Positions 13,961 through 25,000 of a stretch of DNA of 64,000 nt are shown one piece after another. A program made the translations under genes and the position numbers. This DNA comes from Nemopilema nomurai (taxonomy: Eukaryota > Cnidaria > Scyphozoa > Rhizostomeae > Rhizostomatidae): the NCBI GenBank assembly GCA_003864495.1, contig ML133388.1:2767809-2831808 (forward strand), in the 5' to 3' direction. The notes beneath the pieces were generated by a model, which was not told where the DNA came from, searched no databases, and was given only the letters and a program-made list of their open reading frames with translations. Numbering within the stretch: the stretch's first letter is position 1; each line of letters starts with the position of its first letter.

Positions 13961-14197
13961 TCACAATGCATTGCGGGCGTAATTTTCAGCCGTAGGCCTA
14001 CAGTGGTGGACAGTCTAGAGAATTTATCAAAACGTCTATATATTATATCGAGTAAATCCTTCAATAATAAAGCGACAAGATACAGAAAAATGAGAGGAGA
14101 GAATACAAACAATTTTTTTTAATGCAAAATGGCTATATTTACTGATTTAAATTTATAATTCGTGTGAACCCTAGCCAGGGATATCTTCAAGGAAACG
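13961..14197 (+). promoter_or_regulatory. Possible eIF4G promoter and 5' untranslated region
   Basis: An AATGCATTGCGGG sequence at 13965-13977 resembles the core of the ZNF143/SBF site found at housekeeping promoters. It lies about 220 bp upstream of the candidate first coding exon at 14198. This is a weak call resting on one motif and position. Confidence 0.25.
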
Positions 14198-17100
14198 ATG
14201 TCAGTGAAAGGTATTTGCAATTTTTACCACTTTGCCAGCTTTTTATAGTATGATTACATTTTCAGTGAATCGATCTCATATCTAACTTCAATTATTTGTG
14301 GGTTATTAAAAAATTAAGGATCTGTTACCTTGCTGTGTCAAGCTATAAAGCAAGGTGGAGGACAGTAGGGCAAGGCAGTTTTGTGTAGGCTATAATCAGT
14401 CGTGTGCCCATATCGCGATGCCTTTGCTTTTAACAGCGGTTGGTAACCAAATAAGAACTTCTCTAGTTGCTCATCATCTTTAAACTCTATGCCATAGAAA
14501 AAGTCAGACCATATGTTCTTGAATAATGTTTTTAAATGATGTCGATGATCAATCAGAGGTCGTGAATATAGAACCTTCGAAGGTCATAAAAAATGGACAG
14601 CGGAGGAACCCGTTTGCTGCTGAAATGGCAGTTACCAAGATTATTGATTTAAACCGGCCTTCTAGAATTAAATGTATCACAATATATCAAAGTTGTTTTA
14701 AACTTGTTTTAATAGGGTAGACTGACACGTAAAAGGCGATGTCGAAATAGCGGAATTTTTTAGAACATTCGACTAGTTCCACTGGTTCCATTTCATCCAG
14801 CTTTTTAGCAGCTCCAAAGTATTTCAACAAAAATTTTAGTTCTCATGTGGTTTAAGAATACCGTCCAGACCTTAAAGTGTGGCAAAGTTTTTTGTCCACT
14901 TGAAATTTGACCAAATAAAGCCATAAAGAAGCAGTGAAAAACTACAGGTGCTTTAACCTTAGGGCTAGAAACCAAAATACATGCAGGTTTAGCGATAAAT
15001 ATACAACCTATATCTATTTCATTGAACATACAAGGAATTTACTGAAGATTTTTCAGTGGCCCCCTTCTACATCAAAAGTTATCGTTGTTAATATGATTCT
15101 TTAAATACCAGCTATTTCTTTCAATGTCTTGAGTGGAGTAGACTGAATTAGATGTTTGATAGTTGATGATAAATTGGTTTTTTAAATTCTTTCTTGGAAG
15201 TTCTTTTTTTAATATAAGTCTTAAATAAAAGGTTAAATGTGTTTGAAGTAAGGTAGATGTCATCACAAAAGTTTCTAAAGTTTTTAGAACATTTTGTGTT
15301 AACAAAGTGTACTTTTGTTGCATGCAATTTTGAAGCACATGTGTTTGTTATTCCAGTGTTGGATGTTTTGTGGATGTCTTTTGTCGGCTTATTGCTCCAA
15401 AGCCAATTTATACAGAACTAGGTGTTTTGTTAATGAAAATTGTAGGGAACTGTAGAACCTCGATTAAGCTTTTCTCACATCAGACTTCAGACCTCAGCAA
15501 GTTGACCAAAAGTTGAAAGAATTGATAGTTTTAGATTGTAAACCATGCAAGAGGATATAAAAAAGAACTTATATGTATAATTGCTTATTATACACTTATT
15601 ATGTTGTTATTTATTTATTCAAGAAGTAAACTTGGCTCTACAAGATGCTTTTCTACCAATAAAGAATGTTTATTTGTGTATAAATTTTTTAACTATGTGC
15701 CCACTTGTCTGTATTCTGCATTTTTAAAAGAAAATCAAAGGTTCTCAATGTTTACAATGAGTTTTTCCTATACTAGAAGTTGCCTCAAAGTTTTTGCTCA
15801 GGGTGGAGAATTGGGCAAAATGAGGGTAAAAGTTAGAGCAATTCTGCAGATTGTAGCATTTTGCTTTATTAAAAATCTTTGTTTCAAAATATATCTAAAA
15901 TTCAATTCAAAGCATTGCAGTTTGAAATATTCCAGAGACAGTCACTTGGGACTTGATGGCAGAGCAACAGATTTTAGTGTAGTGATGGCAAAGGAATAAG
16001 AACATTTTGAGAAGTTATGCAGAATATTTTGTATTAGAAACATTTCCTGTATTTTTTGTTATACATAATTTCATGTCTTATCTATCTTAGACAACGCTTC
16101 CAAGAACTATGGGAGTCAAAGACCCTTTTTGCCAGTAAGTAAATTGGTATAGTTTTGACTGTTAAAAAGCTTATGAGTGAGACAAGCTGCATACTTGGTT
16201 GGGTAAGCTCCAACCATGTTCCTTTTTAGGGGGAGATTGGATCACTTTTTCTGTGATGCATCATTATACTGCACTTTGTAGTATTCCATCTAAATAGGCC
16301 AGTATTTTTTTCAAGCAGTGCTTTCAAATTTCCATAAAATTCTATGTCTTAACCTTTGTGAAGGTGATTTTTTTTTGCTTTTTGGGGAAACTTTGTGAAG
16401 GCTAAGGGTAGCTGTTAATGCTTGCTCAAAATTTATCAGCTGCTCCAGTCCATCTGAGTGACTGTAAGTTTTGAAATACGACAGTACTTTTAATCATTTT
16501 TTGCTGGAAATTCTAATTTGTTGAATCAATTGCAGAATCACAGAGGGGCACCAGTGCAGGGAATGCCTGCTGGTCAGGTCAACTTTTCCGTAAGACCAGT
16601 TGCCTATGCAACACAACAAGGCTCATTTCCCCCTTCACAAAATTTTACACCAGTCCCGTACAACATGGGAATGATGGCTCCTCCAGGAAATCCGGTATGT
16701 TTTCATGTATTTTAGTGTTATACAAGTAGCATTGTTTATAGAGGAAAGCTATAGTTAAGCATAGTCCTTGCTTGTCGGAATGATGTTTATTCCCCGTCTT
16801 CTTGTGGTTTCAATGAAGTGTATGTTTTGGTTAAAATTTTCCATCCCCTCATAGTCTCAAACTTATTTCAACAATTTACATGTGTAAACACTAATCAATC
16901 AAGTTTAAGGGTAAACACTGACCAATCAAAGTTGAAGGGGAATCACTAATTAATTTAAATTAAGGGGTAAACACTGATCAATCAAGGGTAAACATTGATC
17001 AATCAAAGTTAAGGGGAAATCACTGATCAAGGTTCAGGGGTAAACACTGATCAATTTAAATTTAGGGGAAACACTAATCAATCAAGGGTAAACACTAATG

Positions 17101-19056
17101 GATTAAAGATAAAGGAAATCACTGATCAATCAAAGTTAAGGGGCAAGTACTGATTACCAAGGGTAGACACTGATCAATAGAAGTTAAGGGGGTGGGGCTC
17201 ACTGATCAATCAACATTAAGAGGGAAATGCCAATCAGGCCAAGTTAAGAAGGAAACATAGAAAATCAATGTTTAATGGTATACATTGATCAATCAAAGTT
17301 AATACACATGTTTATTATCAATTATTGAGAATGTATTTTTATCTTGATGTTGCCTTCTAAAACTGAACAATATTTGCAAACTGCAGCATTCAGAATTTGT
17401 CAATAGATAGCATCCCTTAACTTGGACTTTTACCACATCTCAGGAAGCAAAGGAAATGATGCTTGAGTCATGTTGGGGGAGCATCTTTAAACTTTGTTTC
17501 TCCACCACTGAGGACAGATTCTGATGTCTCACATACTTTCAATGCAATCTTTTACCAGAGGAGAATAACAAGGTTTCTTATAAACCAAATTGCATAACAG
17601 TAGTTGACAGAGGCTTAAATTTCCACAATATAGTGAGAATTGAATTTGCACAAATGTATTTAAAATTGAAGCAGGCATTGAAAAAGTCTGCATTATTGTT
17701 GTTTTGAAGCAGGTATTCTTGTCATGTTTCTAACATTCATAGTAGTTATACCTACAGTGAGGTGTATGTGTTTGTTAAAGTTGCTTTGTCAATTGGAATA
17801 GATATGTGTTCATTTTGTTTTTCAACTTTTCTTGCTCTAATAGCCGGTATACCTGATTCGACCTGGTTCAGTTGGCTTTGGCGGTGTAATACAAAACCAG
17901 CCACTGATCAAGATGGACCAGTACTCTCACCAACCATACCCATATGGCTCACAGCCACATTCCATGGCGCCAACAGCACAGACATTAAACTACCCAACAG
18001 TGTCACAGCCAGTGTCACAACAAGTTGCAATGCCGCAGCTCGGCATGCAGCCCCAGATGCCAGTACAGATGCATTCCCAGCAGGCTATTCCCTCACCAGC
18101 CACTTCGGTGCCACAGACAGTGCGGCCTCAGCGTGCCGAGAGGCAGAGAATACGAATAACGGATCCAACACAAGGCGGTAAAGATGTTACTGAAGAAATC
18201 CTCAAAAAGAAAGAACCTGTTGCTCAGGTTGAGCCACAGGTACCAGTTGTGACTGCTCCACAGGTGCCGGTGTCAGTACCTGAAAATGGAACAGAAAAGA
18301 TCAAGGCAGAATTTGCAGCCAAAGTTGCTGCTGCCAAGGCAGGAATTCTCGAGCAATCCCGGGCCGCTGCAAGGGCAGCAACGGAACAGCCAGTGTTGCC
18401 TGAAGCAGTATCAAGCAGGGTTGCGGAAACTTCAGATGCATCTGGGAAATTGCAAAGCGACAAAATTGAACCCGTAGCTGTTGCTGCAGGATCAGAGCAA
18501 TCTGAAAAACTCAGTGAGCCAGTTTCAAAATCCAGTGATGAAGAGTCAAAGAGTGAGCCAGTCTCTGATGATGTATCAGCTAATGATGCTAAACCATCCA
18601 AAAAGGACGACAACGAAGTGGTTGTCAATGGAACTGATGCAGTGGAGCAGGAAGTTCACAGTGAGACTGAAAGCTCAACGAACTTGACAAACGAACTAGA
18701 AATTAAAGAACCTGCAATGCCTGAAAAAGAAAATGATATAACATCAATCAAGGAGCAAGCTGAAAAGCTAGAGAGTCCGAAAGAAAGTTTGCCGGATGAC
18801 AATGTTGCACCAAGGACCCCCGAGGCTTCCAATTTGGAACCAGTACCAAAGGAGCCTGAGCAAGCTGATGACGTCAAAGCAGATGTTGAGGTTGCTGTTG
18901 AGGTTGCTGTTGAGGCTGCTGTGGAAGAGTCCACACCAAACGTGGATGTGAAGCTCGATAAGTCTGATAATGACGAAGAGAAGAATGAAGTTGATGGCCA
19001 GCTGGCAAATGGCGTTGACAAGTCAACATCTGGAACTGGTGCTGCTTTGGTTCAAG
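14198..19056 (+). other. eIF4G exons for the N-terminal region
   Basis: Exons: 14198-14210 (candidate), 16091-16134, 16536-16694 and 17844-19056. The first certain segment reads [14 protein letters not shown]. The large 1,213-nt exon is Gln/Pro-rich, then carries [19 protein letters not shown]. That element is conserved in metazoan eIF4G N-termini and is a hallmark for the family. It then runs into about 270 residues rich in Glu, Ala, Val and Ser, including an internal mini-repeat ([15 protein letters not shown], 18885-18930). This N-terminal part normally contacts PABP; I did not locate a clear PABP-binding motif. Confidence 0.85.
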
Positions 19057-22000
19057 GTAAACACCCAATTTGTAATATTTAATTTTTAATACAGATCAGC
19101 TGCATTTTGAATTATTTCAATAAATTCGATGACCACATTTCGCGTGAAGCTCAGAGTAGCAGCCTAGATGTTTCTTGGTCCATACAGCTAGCTTATGCCA
19201 AAGAACAGGGAAAGGGCAGCAGATGTGCAACGATGGACCAGTGGTTAGAGGCGCTGACTACAGATCTAAGGGACCGTGGTTCCAGTCCATGGTTCGAATC
19301 CCTGGCATGACCAAATTTTTACACAGAGTGAGGAGAGTCGCCAGCTCTCTGTAATTCCAGGCATAAGGAATCACAAGGTGTGGTCACATCGAGATGATGA
19401 ACCAGGAGACTGCGCGATAAGCATATGGCTTCTCAGTGCCCTAAAAAATACCTTCGGATGCTAGGTAAAGGGAAATAGAGGCTCGCGTCGGAACTCTTCG
19501 AAGTTGTTTATGCCCGAATTCTGTAGTCTCACATGGTTGACCTCGTTTTCGCGCTGACACCACGATAAGAATAAAGAAGAATGAGCCTAGTAAACCTCGT
19601 TTTCAAGTTCACCTACGTTTAAAGCATCTTATCGGTAATAGTGATCAGTGTCCTATCTGCCGTTTCTCTATATTGTGCCTATACGACGTTGAGCAATTTA
19701 TGAAGGACGGCAAAGCATTTATGATAAAGAACTCCTCGTTGTAAGACCATTAAGGGTCAACTGGTTATGTGTTCTCCTGTCTACTGGCAACGAAGTGTAA
19801 ATCACGTGCGAGAATACAAAGATATAGACCTACTCTGGGAGTGTGAGGCGAGAGTTTGTGGAGCATGGGAACAAGAATAATTTGCACTATAGATTACATG
19901 GTTGTGTTTACTGCATCTTCATTTGAAATAGTACTAAAAACAGTATAGGCTTGATTTAAAAGCGGGTTAGTTTTTTTGCGGTGTAATGTGATGTTTCCAC
20001 AAAGAGCGCACTGTGCTGCCTTTTTAACGATGTAGAACTTTCCTCGTCTTCTTCACAAAGACGAGAAATTCCTTCATCTTCTTTTGCTTCCCCTCCACGA
20101 ATGGTCTCAATTCTTCCAAATTTGAGGGAGGAGGCCAATTCTTCCAAATTTGGGGGAGGAATCCAATTTATCCAAATTTGGGGGAGGAGGCATCTAATGC
20201 CCTTGAAGTCAGAAAATTAGATTGCCGTCTTTCAGGAAGAAAAGGGCTTTCTATCTCTTTCCTTTAATAACAATTTCCAACAATAATCTAGATAAGTTTG
20301 ATGTAAATAATATCTATTGTTATTTTTTCCATATTATCACTTATTATCTAGGTATAAAAAGTCATGTACATTTTGTGATTTCGATTTCGACTCATCAAAA
20401 GATAAACTTTTAAAATTTAATGGTGTTTTGATTTTTAATTTTTGTGTGGCTTTTGATTGTTCAACAGTGTGTAACGAATTTTTGGCTTATTACAGTTCCT
20501 AAGAAGAAGAAGAAGAACAAGTACAAGGAAAAAGACACAGATCTAATGAGTGCATTTACTGATAAGCCCGAAGAAGAGGTGAATTACCAATTGTTTGCTA
20601 CTTATTTCGTGTAAAGATGCCTTTTGTAGCATCTTTCTAGGTTTTTGATTTTGTATTTTTTCCAAATGACAGCAGTGCTAGCCCTTCTATCGTTTAAGAA
20701 AGCAACTTGCCTAGCATTTCTTTGAAATACAAGCATTTAGCATTTTGTAATTATCTCTATATATTTCTTTTTTCTCTCAATTTCTCCCGATTTTCTCTTC
20801 ATTTGCGCTATTCGCAAAACGAAGTTTGAATAAAGACCTGTCTATGTTGAAAGGAAATGTTTGCCGTCTTGTTTTTTGTCGTGGTTATAAATGGTACGAT
20901 AAGGCGGATAGTGGAGTTTGCCTCTCTTCTCAGATGCATGTCAATACTACGATTATCAGTGATAATAAGCTCATTTCATTATACCAGGGGATCTCTGTGG
21001 CCCCTTACAACAAGCAGTTTTATACTCTTGGTGTAAGCATGTGTTGATTAAAGCGCGATTAAAGCGCCCAGATGTAATGCAAAAGCCCTTCTTACCCAAG
21101 GTTGTTGAAACGCCTCCAGAAACTGAAAATGAAGTCGAAGATAGTAAGGAAGAACCCGCGGTTGAGGAGGAAACGTGGGAGAACAAGGACATAAAAGCGG
21201 ACGAAGAAGTATCAAAAGCTGGTGAATATTGATAGTCTTTTTCAGCATCGATAGATGGTGCACTTTTGACCCTGGGTTGACCCTTGGTTGACCCTTGGTT
21301 GACCCTTAGTTGACCTTTAGTTGACCCTTAGTTGACCCTTATTCTGACCAGTTTAGCTGATATCAGAGGGCACAGCGAGTCATGCCAGTCAGATAGGAGA
21401 CCCGCTATTTGCACACCTGTTGTTCAACTAACACTAGAGAGTGTTATCGTTAAGTAGGTGCTGTTGTCATTTTTGCAGATTTCAGTTTTTAAACACTTCT
21501 CTGGTTGTAGTTCAACTTTTCCACGAAATTTATGGATGGGAGGTTGGGGCGAGAAAAGTCTTGTGACCGACAGGGGCACATTTTCTAATGACCAATCAGC
21601 GGATTTGTTTACATGAAATTTTCATCCAATCATATGACTCCATTTTGATCTTGTTTCTTCATTCCGCCATTTTGAATCGGCGTTGCTGCGAAAGAATTCG
21701 TGTCTTAAAACTTTTGCCCCAAAAAAATTTACGTTCATTTACCATTACGATTTTTTAGCCTTAATATAAAACTAAATTTCTGAAAAAAATATCCCCGTGC
21801 CCTAAGTTAAGCTATGGTCCGTTATAGAAATATTAGACGTTTAGCACCATCCACTGCTTACGTTTCCCATAATACATGTCATCCTTGAGCAACATACCAC
21901 CAAACAAGCGTTGTTAAGTAAATCTTCTTCTACTCTTCTCGGGTCTGGGTTGGGTTGACTGTAGTTATGAAATAATCGTAACTATACATCGGGACCCCGA

Positions 22001-25000
22001 ATATAAATTAGGTTTTGGCTAGATTTTCTATACGCTGACTATTAAACTGCAAATAAATCACAACTACTCACTGTACAACAGTTATGACAACAAGAGACCT
22101 CGTTAACTATCTCAGCTTCTAAGGCCTTTCTCCACTGTCTCAATGGCGTTTACGCTTTTATATTTTGGCGGGAGATTTGAACACCATCATGGATCGACAT
22201 GGAAAGCTTTCTAAGAAGTCCCATTCGAGTAACACGAGGAACGCTTTCTTTTCGCCAATCTTTGTTTTAGATCACAACCTATTTTCCAACTCTTTCCAGC
22301 CCAAACCTATTTCCCAATGAAAATCTATTACTCTCAACCCCAGTCATTTTCCACCCCTCCCCCAATTATTGACCCAACACTACCCTTCAGTACCCTTCCG
22401 ATAGCTACGCCGGAAGTTGTTCTCACTGAAGTAGTTTTCAGCAAAATTTCGCGTAAATTTAAAATATTTTGTACATTTTTTGCATAATAACTAAAAGACT
22501 GATTACTTTTTGTTTCAGAAAAAGGATTGTTTTACGACAGAGACTTCTTGCTGCGCTTCCAGGACAGTAAAGAAAAACCTAAGGATTTGCCGAACATGGA
22601 TATTATTCTACAAGAGGCTCATGAGCCTACAAAATTAGAGAAAGAACGGTAAGCTACGGTTTCTGAAGCCCCAGCCAAACTTGGCATCATTGTTGCCCAA
22701 AAACGTTGCTCGGAATTTTGTTGATTTCTTCGTCGTCGAAACATGGTGGCCAAACAGGGAACATTGTCGTGCGTCTTTTTGTGATGTTGTCAAAACAGCG
22801 CGCCAAATTCGATTGTGGTTTTCGGAAATTTAAACAGGTACCGTAAATCCTCGAATAAGCCCCCCGGGGGTTAATTATTCATTTTTGAGATTTTTGGCTG
22901 GGGGCTTATTCGAGGCTTATAAAATTTCCTGAAACATGCCACAAAAAAAGACGATTTTTGAAATTTTTTTCTTTTCACAATATAAAAAATAACTTAAGTA
23001 TAAAGTAACATTTGATTAAATTATTAACCAAAACATACATTTTTATGGTAATTCGCTAAAATGCCGAAGGCAACCTCAAGAGTCAAAAATCATCAAACCG
23101 AGGGGGGGGGGCTTATTCGAGGGGGGCTTATTTAAAGTTTGTAGTTCTAGGGTGGGGGCTTTTTCGAGGGGGGGGGGGCAATTTGAGGATTTACGGTATG
23201 ACAGAAAGAAAGCAGGCTGCAGCCACTGGACAGCATACGCTGATTTTGACCCCACAACGCCATCAAGTTGCTTTTAGCACTCTTTGACTCGTAGCTCTCT
23301 TAGAACTTGCAGTCTGACTTGTTTCAGACGAGACGTTTTTATCCTTCCTCTCCATGGTTTTGTTTCCATTCTGTACAATCGGCATCAAAGCTTAAATTCC
23401 ACGCCATTTTATTTGTATCGACTTGAGCACTGTTTTGCAATACAACACTGCGCAAATTGATGGGAATTCGGATGAATTGCTTGACAAGGTGGTGAAACTG
23501 TACAACATTTGAGCAACATTAGGAATTTGCGAATGTTGCCCGTCACTGTTGACAAGCTTTGTCAATGCTTGAAATAACACTTTCTGCTAAATCTTTCCTC
23601 GGTTGCTGGATACTATCCCGTTAAAATGTAATCGAAGCCTATCACGTATAAGGCTTTACCCAGTATGGTCATGCTCTATTCTTATAACTGTTTTCATAGC
23701 AATCTAACTCTATTCTTATTTCATAACAATCACACTTGTTAACTAGCAAATGCAGCAATTCATTTATTTCTCCAATTTATCCCACCTTTCGTTTTATCTC
23801 CTCCTCCAGCACCTGTAGACCTTTAGACATGTCGTTCCTTCGCCCGCTTGTATGCTGGCTAGGGGACAGTCCATTGTCTCAATGTTAGCATCACTGTCTT
23901 TACATGCTCATCAAATTGTCACCTTCGATTTACAGACTGCAGTCAGCCGGTAATGACCTCTTCATGCCCAAGTTCATCCGCCAGGGAAGTGGGGGAAGGC
24001 AGGCCGGAATGAACAGGAGTGGGAAGGGCGGACGGATCATCGCCCCTAAGAAGATTATTCCCACTAATTTTGACACAAAGGTTGAGTTGAAGAAGACTGA
24101 AAATGCCTGGGTTCGTTCGTCAGAGAAAACAAAGGAAGTCCCGGGAGAGGAAACAGAGACAGAAGTAAGTCGATGGTTGTTCTGGGTTTTTTTAGCCCGG
24201 TGCGTAGGAAATTATGTGGGGGGACAACTGTTTATGAAGGAAGAAACTCTCGTAGTTTTCAGCCTATGGAAACGTGCTCTGCAGTATACAGCAATGCTGA
24301 AAGTGGCAGCAATCACTTCGAAGTGAGGCTGGTCATTTCCCTTTTTGAGGATCTTTTTCCACCCTATATACAGACAGTGATTGTATAGCGCTCAAATTGG
24401 CTTTTATCCTCCATTTGATGGCGATGGTTCCATTGCAAACTTGCTTTAGTGTAATGGAGTGGTATTAAACTGTTTCTTGTAGGCGCTTTACCGCCAGGCT
24501 ACAGGCATACTCAACAAGCTCACCCCACAGAAGTTTGATAAACTTCTGGATCAAATGAAAGCCCTGCAAATCAACAATGTGGAGAAGCTAAAGGGTGTAA
24601 TTGACTTGATATTCGAAAAGGTAAGTGTAGTTGATGTTTGAATTCTAAACACCCTCGTTGTTCAGTTCAACCTAGATTGTAGGCCCTGCGCCATTGGCCT
24701 ACTTTGATACACATGCATTTAAAAAGTTATTAAACGTTCGTTTGTAAGCTCCGGAGTAGGATACATCGTTGTAGCGTCGCCAAGTTTGAGAGCATCAGAG
24801 TGGATGTTTTTGACAGCGAAGATGAACTATCACTAAAAATTGGCAAACGAACGACTCAAAATAGCCAATTTTTGAGTAAGGCCCACTCGTTGCCTTAAGT
24901 TAATTTTTTTGTACACTTGCAGTAGCAATCCTTGATCATTGTTATCGAGTATGTTCAACTATGTTTAATGCATGACATGACCCAGTCCTTGCAACAGTGT

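Larger units (their letters stand above)
19057..20495. other. eIF4G intron containing a tRNA-like retroposon
   Basis: A 1.4-kb intron between the large N-terminal exon and the Lys-rich exon. It carries the tRNA-like segment at 19233-19313 and a short tandem repeat at 20107-20192. Nothing else stands out. Confidence 0.6.
20496..24164 (+). other. eIF4G exons around the eIF4E-binding site
   Basis: Exons: 20496-20578, 21065 (or 21038) to 21221, 22519-22648 and 23936-24164. The first gives [18 protein letters not shown], equivalent to the basic segment upstream of the eIF4E site in vertebrates. The second ends in EETWENKD. The third encodes [13 protein letters not shown] at about 22524-22562, matching the YxxxxL-hydrophobic eIF4E-binding consensus. 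The fourth reads [11 protein letters not shown] and then a Gly/Lys-rich stretch leading to MIF4G. The conspicuous CCCAG at 21067-21071 is not compatible in phase with the preceding exon, so the acceptor is more likely at 21064 or 21037. Confidence 0.85.

Noticed and set aside
15601..15999. 132-codon plus-strand frame upstream of eIF4G
   Set aside because: Biased AT-driven composition and no domain or splice fit. It overlaps the inferred first intron of eIF4G.
18224..19021. Ser/Thr-rich minus-strand frames opposite the large eIF4G exon
   Set aside because: Shadows of a Glu/Ala/Val-rich coding exon. The plus frame joins eIF4G exons in phase on both sides.
19233..19313. Functional tRNA gene
   Set aside because: A and B boxes are good, but the acceptor stem does not pair and the T-stem has a mismatch, so a SINE head is preferred.
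21072..21221. eIF4G exon starting after CCCAG at 21071
   Set aside because: This acceptor would need a phase-1 donor, but the preceding exon ends in phase 0 at 20578. 21065 or 21038 fit instead.
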